From positions 1 to 13,252 of the forward strand of contig JANYJT010000120.1 of NCBI GenBank assembly GCA_025358395.1: a DNA stretch of 13,252 bases, read 5' to 3'. Positions within the stretch are counted from its first letter, which is position 1. The number at the start of each line of letters is the position of its first letter. This DNA comes from Bacteroidia bacterium. GTDB lineage: Bacteria; Bacteroidota; Bacteroidia; Bacteroidales; Prolixibacteraceae. Of the stretch, positions 1 through 7,537 are shown piece by piece. The notes below the pieces were generated by a model. The model had not been told where the DNA came from, did not search any database, and was given only the letters and a program-made list of their open reading frames with translations. Both the position numbers and the translations under genes were made by a program.

Positions 1-54
1 GTTGCGAAGAAGAGTGGTGATTTCACGCGCAAAATTGATGATGAGCTGAAGTAA
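1..54 (+). CDS. 3' end of an unidentified gene (partial)
   Basis: The window opens inside a reading frame that ends in TAA at 52-54 and encodes VAKKSGDFTRKIDDELK. Only 17 residues are visible, a lysine- and acid-rich soluble C-terminus, so no family can be assigned. It is called coding because it is in frame from base 1, has a hydrophilic tail typical of a protein end, and lies on the same strand as all following genes, 132 nt before lolD. The frame could also be open by chance, since 54 bases is short. Confidence 0.5.
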   Translation, partial: VAKKSGDFTRKIDDELK

Positions 55-75
55 AGTTGAGAGTTGAGAGTTGAG
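55..75 (+). repeat. Tandem heptamer AGTTGAG, three perfect copies
   Basis: Three back-to-back copies of AGTTGAG begin one base after the TAA of the upstream gene. Short tandem arrays placed directly after a stop codon recur in this window with other units (after lolD, mutS and sdpR), so this is probably one member of a broader class of intergenic repeats. No function can be read from it. Confidence 0.7.
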
Positions 76-89
76 AAGATTAGTGGTAG

Positions 90-109
90 AGACAAGGCAT
101 GCCTTGTCT
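90..109. repeat. Perfect 20-bp palindrome
   Basis: The sequence AGACAAGGCATGCCTTGTCT is its own reverse complement over all 20 bases, with no loop. As RNA it could only form a hairpin by opening the central bases, and no T-run follows, so it is not a typical terminator. An 11-bp inverted match (TTGCGAAGAAG at 2-12 against 108-118) overlaps its right edge. Plausible readings are a dispersed palindromic repeat or a dimeric protein-binding site; the sequence alone does not decide. Confidence 0.75.
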
Positions 110-186
110 TCTTCGCAATTGAAAATGTGAAGATGCGAGAAGAGAAAGGTAAATGTTTTATTGGTATCCTGATTGTCAATTAATAT

Positions 187-858
187 ATGCTTGAAGCCAG
201 CCTGATAACGAAATCTTACGGAAATCTCCCGGTGCTTAAAGGTGTTTCCCTGAAAGTTGAGGAGCACGAAATTGTCTCTGTGGTAGGGGCAAGCGGCGCA
301 GGAAAGACGACCTTGCTTCAGATATTGGGATCCCTGCTTTTGCCCGACTCCGGTAAAGTATTGATACATGGCAATGACCTGTTCTCGTTGGGTGAGAAGG
401 AGCTGTCGAGGTTTCGAAACAAAGAGATAGGCTTCGTTTTTCAGTTCCACCACCTTCTCCCTGAATTTACCGCCTTCGAAAATGTCTGCATTCCGGGATT
501 TATTGCCGGGACAAAAAAATCCGCTGTCGAAAAGAGAGCAGATGAACTATTTCAAATCCTCGATCTGCTACCGCGGAAACTGCATAAACCGTCGCAATTG
601 TCGGGCGGCGAGAAGCAGCGGGTGGCTATCGCAAGGGCTTTGATCAACAATCCTTCGGTGATTTTGGCGGATGAACCATCCGGTAACCTGGATTCTCAAA
701 ACCAGGAAGAGCTGTATCGGCTTTTCTTCTCCCTGCGCGAAAAATTCGGCCATACTTTCGTCATTGTCACCCACGACGATCATTTTGCCGGTATGACGGA
801 TCGGATGATCAGGTTGCAGGATGGCTCTATTTACCGGGAAAGTACTTCGAGTACTTAG
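187..858 (+). CDS. lolD: Lipoprotein-releasing system ATP-binding protein LolD
   Basis: A 223-residue ABC ATPase of the LolD/MacB class. LolD powers LolC/LolE, which extract mature lipoproteins from the inner membrane and hand them to the periplasmic carrier LolA. Visible motifs: Walker [10 protein letters not shown] (34-42), Q-loop with [18 protein letters not shown] starting at residue 83 (Q86), signature LSGGEKQ (138-144), Walker B VILADEP with D162-E163, and H-loop H196. The [16 protein letters not shown] stretch is characteristic of LolD rather than of other small ABC ATPases. Length is normal for the family. No lolC/lolE permease gene lies next to it. The last codons (AGT ACT TCG AGT ACT TAG) lie inside an AGTACTT repeat that also spans the following intergenic DNA, so the SSTSST-like tail is repeat-derived. 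The ATG at 187 starts directly at the conserved N-terminus. Confidence 0.9.
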   Translation: MLEASLITKSYGNLPVLKGVSLKVEEHEIVSVVGASGAGKTTLLQILGSLLLPDSGKVLIHGNDLFSLGEKELSRFRNKEIGFVFQFHHLLPEFTAFENVCIPGFIAGTKKSAVEKRADELFQILDLLPRKLHKPSQLSGGEKQRVAIARALINNPSVILADEPSGNLDSQNQEELYRLFFSLREKFGHTFVIVTHDDHFAGMTDRMIRLQDGSIYRESTSST

Positions 859-930
859 AATACTTAAAGTACTTAGAGTTCACTCGACCCCGGACTCTAA
901 GTACTCCAAACTCCAAGTACTCCAAACTTC
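841..930. repeat. AGTACTT repeat cluster with inverted repeat, copy 1
   Basis: About 90 bp made of AGTACTT-type units, beginning inside the last codons of lolD and ending just before the next start. Within it, AGTACTTAGAGT (868-879) and ACTCTAAGTACT (894-905) form a perfect 12-bp inverted repeat around a 14-nt loop. The 20-mer ACTCTAAGTACTCCAAACTC (894-913) is repeated exactly at 9443-9462 in copy 2 after sdpR. The lolD stop TAG (856-858) is part of a repeat unit. There is no T-run, so this is not a canonical terminator. It could act as a transcript-end stabiliser or be a small dispersed mobile repeat. Confidence 0.85.
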
Positions 931-932
931 TT

Positions 933-1652
933 ATGTCCAACACCTGGTTCCAGTTCAAGCAATTTCGTATCGAGCAGCAAAGATCTGCCCTGAAGGTGGG
1001 TACCGATGGGGTATTGCTGGGTGCCTGGTGCGGTGTTGAAGGTGCTAAAAGTATATTGGATGTCGGGACAGGAACAGGTTTGATTGCGTTGATGCTGGCG
1101 CAGCGGTCGGATGCTGAAGTTGCAGCCATAGAGATCGATAAGGCTTCCTGCATGGATGCGCAGCTAAATTTTCAAAATTCACCCTGGTCAGAGCGGATGC
1201 AATTGTATCTTGCTGATTTCATTGAATTTCAGGCAACTCATGCTGTTAATTATGATCTGGTCGTTTGCAACCCTCCTTTTTTCCGGCAGTCGTTGAAGTC
1301 AGCTGATGCAGCGACTTCAGCGGCCCGTCATGATATAGCCCTCACTTTTGCTCAATTGATTGCGGGAGCCGGAAAATTGCTCCATTCCAGGGGCAGATTA
1401 GCGGTGATTATTCCGCATGAGGCATTCGACGATTTCCGCGAATCAGCCCGGTTGGATGGATTCTACTTGTTGCGGAAAACCATAGTCATTCCGAAGACAG
1501 GAAAGTCACCCAAGCGGGTTCTCCTGGAGTTTTCAGTTTTACAAGCTTATCCAGAGGTAGGGGAGTTGGTCATTCTTGACGGAAATAACGAATATTCCGA
1601 CAATTTTGTGGCGTTAACTAAAGAGTTCTATCTGAATTGTTTTAAGAGTTGA
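933..1652 (+). CDS. trmN6: tRNA1(Val) (adenine(37)-N6)-methyltransferase, TrmN6/YfiC type
   Basis: A 239-residue Rossmann-fold S-adenosylmethionine-dependent methyltransferase. TrmN6 proteins methylate N6 of adenine 37, next to the anticodon of tRNA-Val. Visible signs are an N-terminal segment FRIEQQRSALKVGTDGVLLG typical of the family, the SAM-binding motif I LDVGTGTG (42-49), an acidic residue after strand 2 (AAIEID) for the ribose, and the catalytic NPPF tetrad at 113-116, which is diagnostic of N6-adenine amino-methyltransferases. The later basic stretch PKTGKSPKRVLLEF also fits. Length is close to E. coli YfiC. The start ATG lies 74 nt after lolD, beyond the repeat cluster. The last seven residues are encoded inside the left arm of the downstream terminator hairpin. 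The substrate is assigned by family only; a related 23S rRNA or protein substrate is less likely. Confidence 0.85.
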   Translation: MSNTWFQFKQFRIEQQRSALKVGTDGVLLGAWCGVEGAKSILDVGTGTGLIALMLAQRSDAEVAAIEIDKASCMDAQLNFQNSPWSERMQLYLADFIEFQATHAVNYDLVVCNPPFFRQSLKSADAATSAARHDIALTFAQLIAGAGKLLHSRGRLAVIIPHEAFDDFRESARLDGFYLLRKTIVIPKTGKSPKRVLLEFSVLQAYPEVGELVILDGNNEYSDNFVALTKEFYLNCFKS

Positions 1653-1682
1653 AAACTCTTAAAACAATTCAGATATTTTTTT
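1629..1682 (+). terminator. Intrinsic terminator of trmN6, 22-bp perfect stem
   Basis: Arms 1629-1650 and 1654-1675 are perfectly complementary (22 bp) around a 3-nt GAA loop, followed by seven T residues at 1676-1682. The left arm is coding and the TGA stop (1650-1652) sits at the stem tip. This is a textbook rho-independent terminator, unusual only in its length, lack of mismatches, tiny loop and overlap with the coding end. Confidence 0.92.
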
Positions 1683-1726
1683 CGTAGTTTAGTCAAAAAT
1701 CATTCTAATAATAATTCATTCGAAAT

Positions 1727-2146
1727 ATGGAAATGTTAGCCTCTTTTGCCAAAGTCAATTTATGGTCCGTCCTTTTGGCCAGCATATCATACCTGATTCT
1801 TGGCGCGCTCTGGTATTCGCCTTTGCTCTTCGGCAAACAATGGATGGAGTTGAACGGTTTTTCGGACAAGGATTTAAAAACGAATATACCAATGTGGGTG
1901 ATTACTTTGTTGTCATTCCTCTCAGCGGCAATAGCTTCATTTGTGATTTCCATGGTTCTGGGGCCCAATCCAAATGCCCCTTTTGGCGCCATCATTGGTG
2001 CTTGCATCGCGGTTTTCTGGATCTCTATGTCAAAACTGACTGATGTGCTATTTGAAAATAAGCCGGTTAAACTCTTTCTGCTTCACGCAGGATTTGATCT
2101 CGTGGCCTTCATGGTAATGGGAGCGATTGTGGCGTACTGGAGGTAA
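1727..2146 (+). CDS. DUF1761 family small membrane protein
   Basis: A 139-residue very hydrophobic protein with four likely membrane helices (about 13-32, 57-79, 84-103 and 114-136). The first helix carries LGALWYSPLLFGKQW, the signature of the DUF1761 family, in which a W-Y-S-P motif follows an N-terminal helix. The family is widespread in Bacteroidota and other bacteria, is about this length, and has no established function. The gene stands alone: a strong terminator lies upstream and 60 nt separate it from the next gene. No signal sequence beyond the first helix and no catalytic motif are visible. The ATG at 1727 is the only start giving a complete first helix. Confidence 0.8.
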   Translation: MEMLASFAKVNLWSVLLASISYLILGALWYSPLLFGKQWMELNGFSDKDLKTNIPMWVITLLSFLSAAIASFVISMVLGPNPNAPFGAIIGACIAVFWISMSKLTDVLFENKPVKLFLLHAGFDLVAFMVMGAIVAYWR

Positions 2147-2206
2147 TGCTTTTGAACCTGTCCAAAAAAACTTAGCCATTTCTTTTTTATAATCCCGCAA
2201 TTACAA

Positions 2207-3463
2207 ATGATGCGCAAAATATTATCCTTCATTCTTGCACTTTTCTGGTTTACGATGTTGGGTCACTCCCAGCCTTTATCGCCTTCTTCCAAGGTAAGCC
2301 TGCTGATCTGTGCTCCAGGCGATGAGCTATACTCTTTTTTTGGTCATGCCGCCATCCGTGTGCATGATCCATTGTATGAAAAGGATATTGTTTTCAACTA
2401 TGGCGTTTTTGACTATGGCATGAAACACTTTTACTGGCGTTTTGCCATGGGTGAGACCGATTATCAGTTGGGTATTGAGCGGATGGTTTCGTTTATGCGC
2501 ACCTATCACGAAGAAAAGCGCAGGGTGATCGAGTATGAACTGCTGCTAACTCCTGCTGAAAGGGAGTCTCTCTATGAAGCATTGGTCGAAAATTACAAGC
2601 CTGAAAACCGGGTATACCGATACTCCCACTTCGCGGATAACTGTGCCACGAGATTGCGCGATCAGATCGAGAAGGCCGTCGGTGGGAAAGTCAAATACGA
2701 TACCTCCGGTGATAAACGAATGTCATTCAGGGACATGATTGATCTTTATGTGCAGGACAACAGCTGGAGCGGATTCGGGATCAAGCTGGCTTTGGGATTG
2801 CCAACCGACCGGATCACTACCTTTTCACAAAAGATGTTCCTTCCTGATTATCTGGGGAATGACCTGGCTAAAGCAGTAGTAGTAAGAGATAAGGTACCTT
2901 CTTCCATCAAAGGTGTTGATGTGCCTAAATTGACTGGAGAGTTGGTGGTACGGGATGGTGTGTCTTCTCCTTTAACCGCATCACCGGTGGTGATTTATGA
3001 TGCTCCGCCGTTCGAAAGAACTTTTTCCATCACTTCGCCGGCTGTTTTGATTCTCCTCTTTTTCTTCGTTGTCTTGGCTTTGACTCTTTGGGAAAGAAAG
3101 AAAAAGCGAAGATTTGCCTGGCTGGATGTGACCGTTTTTCTGGTTTTTGGGTTAGCAGGACTGATCCTCTATTTCACCACATTTATTTCGGTGATGCCAT
3201 CAACAAAATGGAACCTCAACCTCATTTGGGCATGCCCGTTTCTCTTTCCGCTGGGTATTCTCCGGATGTTTCCGGCCATGCGGCCGAAATTGAAATGGTA
3301 CATTCGTCTGACTTCCATTGTCCTCATCCTGTTTCTCGTTTCTATGTTTTTCCTGCCACAAACTTTCCATTGGCTGGTGGTTCCCCTTTGTTTGATTTTG
3401 CTGATGCGAACCGTGACAATGAACAGATATTTACCTAATCATTCAAAAGAATCCAAAAATTGA
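2207..3463 (+). CDS. Lnb/DUF4105-type protein: periplasmic domain plus five-helix membrane domain (candidate lipoprotein N-acyltransferase)
   Basis: A 418-residue protein with a signal peptide or N-terminal anchor (1-22, ending LGHSQ), a periplasmic domain (about 29-200) and a C-terminal block of about five membrane helices (from about 275 to 403). The periplasmic domain shows the hallmarks of DUF4105: [18 protein letters not shown] with H47, FNYGVFDYG, and [11 protein letters not shown] with N145-C146. The H47 and C146 pair suggests a thiol-based acyl transfer site. From memory, Pfam now names this family Lnb, after a Bacteroides enzyme that N-acylates lipoproteins in organisms lacking Lnt; I cannot check that here. 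Placement two genes after lolD fits lipoprotein maturation. Two adjacent ATGs (2207, 2210) are equally possible starts. The stop TGA overlaps the mutS TTG start by four bases, suggesting translational coupling. Confidence 0.75.
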   Translation: MMRKILSFILALFWFTMLGHSQPLSPSSKVSLLICAPGDELYSFFGHAAIRVHDPLYEKDIVFNYGVFDYGMKHFYWRFAMGETDYQLGIERMVSFMRTYHEEKRRVIEYELLLTPAERESLYEALVENYKPENRVYRYSHFADNCATRLRDQIEKAVGGKVKYDTSGDKRMSFRDMIDLYVQDNSWSGFGIKLALGLPTDRITTFSQKMFLPDYLGNDLAKAVVVRDKVPSSIKGVDVPKLTGELVVRDGVSSPLTASPVVIYDAPPFERTFSITSPAVLILLFFFVVLALTLWERKKKRRFAWLDVTVFLVFGLAGLILYFTTFISVMPSTKWNLNLIWACPFLFPLGILRMFPAMRPKLKWYIRLTSIVLILFLVSMFFLPQTFHWLVVPLCLILLMRTVTMNRYLPNHSKESKN

Positions 3464-6078
3464 CAACATCCCCCAATAAATACGTTGAGACGCCGCTGAT
3501 GAAGCAATATTATGCCGTCAAGAACAAATATCCTGACGCCGTTTTGCTTTTTCGGGTGGGTGATTTTTACGAGACATTCGGGGAGGATGCGATCAAGGCG
3601 GCCGAAATATGCGGCATCACCTTGACCCGCCGGGCCAACGGATCGGCCAGTTTTGTCGAGCTGGCAGGTTTTCCATATCACGCGCTGGATACTTATCTGC
3701 CCAAGCTGGTCAGGGCCGGTCAGCGCGTGGCAATTTGCGAACAGCTGGAAGATCCCAAACTCACCAAGACCATTGTCAAGCGGGGAATCACCGAACTGGT
3801 CACACCGGGGGTTTCAATCAACGACAATGTGCTGGAGCATAGGGAGAACAACTTCCTGGCATCGGTACATATCGAAAAAACCAGTGCAGGAGTAGCCTTT
3901 TTGGATATCTCTACCGGCGAATTTATTACTGCTGAAGGAACCTTCGAACACATCGATAAATTGCTGCACAGTTTTCAACCCAAAGAGGTGCTGTTTCAAA
4001 AAGGGAAAGAGAAGCTTTTTACCGAATTGTTCGGCCCCAAATTCTACACCTATAAACTGGACGACTGGGTCTATACCTTCGATGCGGCCAGCGACCGGTT
4101 GCTTCGCCATTTTGGAACCCTCAATCTGAAAGGGTTCGGAGTGAGCAATCTCGAACTGGGGATCATCGCCAGCGGCGCCATCCTCTATTATCTGGATGTG
4201 ACGCAGCACAGGCAGGTCAGCCATATCACCGCGCTTTCGCGGATTGAAGAGGAGCAATATGTCTGGCTTGACCGGTTCACGATCAGGAACCTGGAGCTTT
4301 TTCACACGATCAACGAAGGGGCCAAAACCCTTATTCAGGTAATCGACCGCACCATTTCACCCATGGGTGCCCGGTTGCTGAAACGCTGGATGGCTCTACC
4401 GTTGAAAGATATTGGCAAGATCCGTGAACGACAGGAAGTGGTTGGGAGATTCGTAACGAATCCCGATCTGCGAGAAAATATCGGAGCAGAACTTCACCTG
4501 ATAGGGGATCTCGAACGCATCATCTCCAAGGCATCTACCGGACGGATTAATCCAAGGGAGATGGTTCAGCTTAAAAACTCGCTGCTGTCGATCACCAGGC
4601 TTCGGACCTGCTGCGAAACTTCGGAGAACAACATCCTGGTAAGATATGCCGAACAGTTGAATCCGTGTCAGATTCTCTGTGACAGGATCGGAAAAGAGCT
4701 GGTAGCCGAACCTCCGGTGATGCTGGTCAAAGGCAATGCCATTGCTGTTGGCGTCTCAGATGAGCTGGATGAGCTGCGTTCACTGGCTTTTTCAGGCAAG
4801 GATTACCTGCGGAAACTGCAGGAGCGGGAGAGCATCCGGACAGGTATATCTTCGCTGAAAGTGGCTTACAACAATGTATTTGGCTATTTTATCGAAGTGA
4901 GGAACATGCACAAAGATAAGGTCCCGGTAGATTGGATCCGGAAACAGACGCTTGTCAACGCCGAAAGGTACATTACCGAAGAGTTGAAGGAGTATGAAAC
5001 CAAAATATTGGGAGCCGAAGAGCGGATTTTAGCCCTGGAGACTTCGCTTTTCAATGATTTAATCAATTCGTTGACAGAATATTACCAGGCCATTCAGCTG
5101 AATTCCAATCTGACGGCACAGATCGACTGTTTGCTTTCATTTGCCAATGTGGCCGTTCTGCAGAAGTACAATTGTCCGGATGTGAACGACAGCGACCTGC
5201 TTGAAATCAAGGCAGGGCGTCATCCTGTGATTGAGCAGCAGCTTCCGGTAGGAGAAAAATACATTGCAAATGACCTGACGCTCGACAACACAGAGCAGCA
5301 GATTATCATGATCACCGGACCGAATATGGCCGGTAAGTCGGCATTGCTGAGGCAGACGGCTTTGATAGTGCTGCTTGCCCAGATGGGATCATATGTTCCG
5401 GCTGAGGCCGCCAGCATCGGATACATCGATAAAATTTTCACGAGGGTAGGGGCATCAGATAATATTTCGTCGGGCGAATCCACCTTTATGGTTGAGATGA
5501 CGGAGGCGGCCAGCATCCTGAACAATCTTTCGGACCGGAGCCTGATCCTTTTTGACGAACTTGGACGTGGAACCAGCACCTACGACGGTATCTCGATAGC
5601 CTGGTCGATCGTCGAATACATCCACGAACATCCCAGGGCAAAAGCCAAAACGCTGTTTGCCACCCATTACCATGAACTGAATGAGATGGAAAAGTCGTTC
5701 GGCAGGATCCGGAATTTCAACGTCTCAATCAAGGAGATGGGAAAAAATATCATCTTTCTGCGCAAGCTGGTGCCGGGTGGCAGCAACCACAGCTTTGGGA
5801 TTCATGTGGCACAGATGGCCGGAATGCCCAGGAGCGTGGTTGCCAGGGCGGAAGAGATTCTGGCGCAGATGGAGAAAAGCAACAGAAAAGAGTATCCTGT
5901 GAAACCGCTTGGCGATCTGGCTCAAAACAGGGAAGGTTACCAGCTGAGTTTCTTCCAGCTGGATGATCCGGTTCTCAAACAGATACGCGATGAGATAAAG
6001 AATCTGGATATCAACAGGATGTCCCCGCTGGAGGCACTCAACAAGTTGAATGAGATTAAGAAGATAATAGGAATCTAA
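3460..6078 (+). CDS. mutS: DNA mismatch repair ATPase MutS
   Basis: An 872-residue MutS, full length. MutS recognises mispairs and small loops and starts methyl-independent or nick-directed repair with MutL. The mismatch-reading F-x-E motif is GDFYE with F36 and E38, the same numbering as E. coli. The connector, core and clamp domains fill the middle. The ATPase has Walker A GPNMAGKS (620-627), Walker [13 protein letters not shown] with D699-E700, and the FATHYHEL segment with its conserved His. Near the C-terminus QLSFF (828-832) matches a beta-clamp-binding motif, followed by the usual helical dimerisation tail. The TTG start at 3460 is chosen because [10 protein letters not shown] is the conserved family N-terminus and would be lost from the first internal ATG (3499). 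The start overlaps the upstream stop as TTGA. No defects were seen. Confidence 0.97.
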   Translation: MTTSPNKYVETPLMKQYYAVKNKYPDAVLLFRVGDFYETFGEDAIKAAEICGITLTRRANGSASFVELAGFPYHALDTYLPKLVRAGQRVAICEQLEDPKLTKTIVKRGITELVTPGVSINDNVLEHRENNFLASVHIEKTSAGVAFLDISTGEFITAEGTFEHIDKLLHSFQPKEVLFQKGKEKLFTELFGPKFYTYKLDDWVYTFDAASDRLLRHFGTLNLKGFGVSNLELGIIASGAILYYLDVTQHRQVSHITALSRIEEEQYVWLDRFTIRNLELFHTINEGAKTLIQVIDRTISPMGARLLKRWMALPLKDIGKIRERQEVVGRFVTNPDLRENIGAELHLIGDLERIISKASTGRINPREMVQLKNSLLSITRLRTCCETSENNILVRYAEQLNPCQILCDRIGKELVAEPPVMLVKGNAIAVGVSDELDELRSLAFSGKDYLRKLQERESIRTGISSLKVAYNNVFGYFIEVRNMHKDKVPVDWIRKQTLVNAERYITEELKEYETKILGAEERILALETSLFNDLINSLTEYYQAIQLNSNLTAQIDCLLSFANVAVLQKYNCPDVNDSDLLEIKAGRHPVIEQQLPVGEKYIANDLTLDNTEQQIIMITGPNMAGKSALLRQTALIVLLAQMGSYVPAEAASIGYIDKIFTRVGASDNISSGESTFMVEMTEAASILNNLSDRSLILFDELGRGTSTYDGISIAWSIVEYIHEHPRAKAKTLFATHYHELNEMEKSFGRIRNFNVSIKEMGKNIIFLRKLVPGGSNHSFGIHVAQMAGMPRSVVARAEEILAQMEKSNRKEYPVKPLGDLAQNREGYQLSFFQLDDPVLKQIRDEIKNLDINRMSPLEALNKLNEIKKIIGI

Positions 6079-6080
6079 AA

Positions 6081-6261
6081 AATGTGCTAATGTGCTAATG
6101 TGCTAATATGCCAATGTGCTAATTGGGTTTAGCTGGTAGTTTTGCTTTTGTTCTTTTATATTCGAATTTTTCTTTTAATTTTATTCATGATTTTGCTCAA
6201 AAGCAATTTATTCATTAGCATATTAGCATATTAGCATATTAGCACATTATCACATTAGCAC
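6081..6261. repeat. Inverted pair of 8-bp tandem arrays (AATGTGCT) between mutS and mscL
   Basis: Directly after the mutS stop lie five 8-bp units of AATGTGCT type (6081-6120; unit 4 is AATATGCC). After a 93-bp AT-rich spacer, six units of the reverse-complement form, ATTAGCAT/ATTAGCAC (6214-6261), lead up to the mscL start at 6273. The arrays are mostly complementary and would let the transcript fold into a long stem of about 40 bp with an internal loop. Units differ at fixed positions (GTG versus ATA). The spacer has no recognisable gene; the run TTGCTCAAAAGCAA at about 6193-6206 can form a 5-bp hairpin. These are short direct repeats without unique spacers, so not CRISPR. Confidence 0.9.
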
Positions 6262-6272
6262 ATTAATTAGTT

Positions 6273-6695
6273 ATGAGTATCGGAAAAGAGTTCAAAGAGT
6301 TTGCCATGCGCGGCAATGTCGTGGATATGGCAGTCGGCATCATCATCGGAGCTGCATTCGGCAAGATCATTACATCATTCGTATCGGATGTGCTGTTGCC
6401 TCCGCTTGGAATGATCATCGGTGGAACAGATTTCACCTCCTTCAAAATTCAACTTAGCGAGCCCGTTGTTTCAGGTGGGAAAGTTGTGGCACAGGGTGCG
6501 AGTCTCAATTATGGAAATTTCATCCAGGTGACGATTGATTTTATCATCATCGCCTTTGCTATTTTTATGATCATCAAGATGATGAACCGTTTCATGAAAA
6601 AGGGCGAAGAACCGGCAACACCTGTCGAGCCACCACCTCCGTCCAAAGAGGAGCTTTTGCTTACGGAGATTCGGGATCTGCTGAAGAAGAACTAA
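6273..6695 (+). CDS. mscL: Large-conductance mechanosensitive channel MscL
   Basis: A 140-residue inner-membrane channel subunit that opens under membrane tension and releases solutes during hypo-osmotic shock; it works as a homopentamer. The N-terminal amphipathic helix and first transmembrane helix are plain: [20 protein letters not shown] leading to [26 protein letters not shown] (about 16-47). A periplasmic loop follows (48-80), then the second helix [23 protein letters not shown] (about 82-104) and a charged C-terminal helix with a proline-rich linker ([23 protein letters not shown]). Length matches the E. coli protein (136). The right arm of the AATGTGCT repeat ends 11 bp before the ATG, so the gene's own promoter, if any, must lie within or before that repeat. 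Confidence 0.96.
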   Translation: MSIGKEFKEFAMRGNVVDMAVGIIIGAAFGKIITSFVSDVLLPPLGMIIGGTDFTSFKIQLSEPVVSGGKVVAQGASLNYGNFIQVTIDFIIIAFAIFMIIKMMNRFMKKGEEPATPVEPPPPSKEELLLTEIRDLLKKN

Positions 6696-6725
6696 CCAAT
6701 TTTCACATTATTTCTGTCCCAAGTA

Positions 6726-6755
6726 TTGCCTGTAATTCAAAATTGTTTACTTTTG
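6726..6755 (+). promoter_or_regulatory. Promoter of rplU-rpmA, Bacteroidetes type
   Basis: TTG at 6726-6728 and TACTTTTG at 6748-6755 are separated by 19 nt. They match the Bacteroidetes primary-sigma consensus (TTG near -33 and TAnnTTTG near -7) at the expected spacing. Transcription would begin near 6760, giving a leader of about 75 nt before the rplU ATG. This is the clearest promoter in the window. Confidence 0.75.
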
Positions 6756-6773
6756 CAGTCCGAAATAGTTCGC

Positions 6774-6813
6774 GCAGGCTAAAAAAGAGGTGTAATTAGC
6801 CCGCCTGCCGGGC
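6774..6813 (+). promoter_or_regulatory. Candidate structured leader of rplU with two competing hairpins
   Basis: The leader can fold in two mutually exclusive ways. Fold 1 pairs GGCTAA (6777-6782) with TTAGCC (6796-6801), optionally helped by GCAGGC (6774-6779) with GCCTGC (6803-6808). Fold 2 pairs GCCCG (6799-6803) with CGGGC (6809-6813) around a CCTGC loop. The shared bases 6799-6803 make this look like a switch. Ribosomal protein operons often use such leaders for feedback by the encoded protein, so autoregulation by L21 is a reasonable guess, not shown. Confidence 0.45.
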
Positions 6814-6834
6814 CCAAATATTTAAATTGTAAAC

Positions 6835-7146
6835 ATGTACGCAATTGTAGAAATCGCCGGACAGCAGTTCAAGGTGGAAAACACAAGGAAAGTTTATGTT
6901 CACCGTCTTCCAAACGAAGTGGGAACAGAAGTGACTTTCGAAAAAGTATTATTGGTCGACAATGAAGGGGTAATCACCGTCGGAACACCTGTCGTTGAAG
7001 GCGCAAAAGTGAATGCAACAGTTCTTTCGCACCTGAAAGGGGAGAAAGTTATTGTTTTCAAAAAGAAACGCCGCAAAGGCTACAGGAAGAAAAACGGTCA
7101 CCGTCAATTCTTCTCTCAGATTGTTATCAATGAAATAGTAGCGTAA
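6835..7146 (+). CDS. rplU: 50S ribosomal protein L21
   Basis: A 103-residue protein of normal length for L21, a 23S-rRNA-binding protein of the large subunit. The N-terminus [15 protein letters not shown] is the family signature, the middle shows [11 protein letters not shown] and [17 protein letters not shown], and the C-terminus carries the basic [17 protein letters not shown] segment that contacts rRNA. It is first in a two-gene operon with rpmA (20-nt gap), the almost universal bacterial arrangement. Transcription is expected from the TTG/TAnnTTTG promoter upstream through a structured leader. The upstream bases near the start are A-rich with no Shine-Dalgarno, as usual in Bacteroidota. 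Confidence 0.97.
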   Translation: MYAIVEIAGQQFKVENTRKVYVHRLPNEVGTEVTFEKVLLVDNEGVITVGTPVVEGAKVNATVLSHLKGEKVIVFKKKRRKGYRKKNGHRQFFSQIVINEIVA

Positions 7147-7166
7147 CCCTCTAAAAACAATTTACC

Positions 7167-7442
7167 ATGGCACATAAAAAAGGGGCGGGTAGTTCGAAGA
7201 ACGGCCGCGAATCAGAAAGCAAACGTCTTGGAGTGAAAATTTTTGGCGGACAAGCAGCCAAAGCAGGTAACATTTTGGTTCGCCAGCGTGGAACCGTTCA
7301 CAATCCGGGCGCAAATGTTGGCATTGGCAGAGATCATACGCTTTTCGCATTGATCGATGGTACTGTCGCCTTCAAAAAGAAGACCAACGCGAAATCGTAT
7401 GTCAGCGTTGAACCTTTGAAAGTAGAAGTAGCAGCAGAGTAA
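7167..7442 (+). CDS. rpmA: 50S ribosomal protein L27
   Basis: A 91-residue protein of family length. L27's N-terminal tail reaches toward the peptidyl-transferase centre. The sequence starts [24 protein letters not shown], continues with [17 protein letters not shown] and ends with [16 protein letters not shown], all standard. The N-terminus has no cleavable extension of the kind seen in Firmicutes, so only Met removal is expected. The gene follows rplU in the same operon. It ends two bases before a 37-bp perfect inverted repeat that acts as terminator for the pair. Confidence 0.97.
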   Translation: MAHKKGAGSSKNGRESESKRLGVKIFGGQAAKAGNILVRQRGTVHNPGANVGIGRDHTLFALIDGTVAFKKKTNAKSYVSVEPLKVEVAAE

Positions 7443-7443
7443 G

Positions 7444-7519
7444 TCAAAGTTACAATAAAAAAAAGTCCTGCTTAATCGCATTTGCGATTAAGCAGGACTT
7501 TTTTTTATTGTAACTTTGA
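7444..7519. terminator. Bidirectional terminator within a 37-bp perfect inverted repeat
   Basis: Arms 7444-7480 and 7483-7519 are complementary at all 37 positions with only two T residues between them. The core AGTCCTGCTTAATCGCA stem is followed by eight T residues, and preceded by eight A residues that would serve as the T-run on the other strand, so it can end transcription in both directions. The repeat continues a further 13 bp past the T-run (TCAAAGTTACAAT and its complement), which an ordinary terminator does not need. It begins two bases after the rpmA stop and ends 18 bases before serS. Confidence 0.93.
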
Positions 7520-7537
7520 GTTTTCAATTTTATCATC

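Noticed and set aside
821..1153. Open frames across the AGTACTT cluster on both strands
   Set aside because: They are built from the repeat itself (low-complexity Lys/Tyr/Ser translations) and overlap lolD and trmN6; no family resemblance.
3088..3438. 116-codon + frame inside the Lnb gene
   Set aside because: Shifted frame over the transmembrane coding region with no domain signature; the Lnb frame is continuous and has helices there.
6081..6261. CRISPR-like array of short repeats
   Set aside because: Units are 8 bp, contiguous and without unique spacers, and they occur as an inverted pair; no cas genes are nearby.
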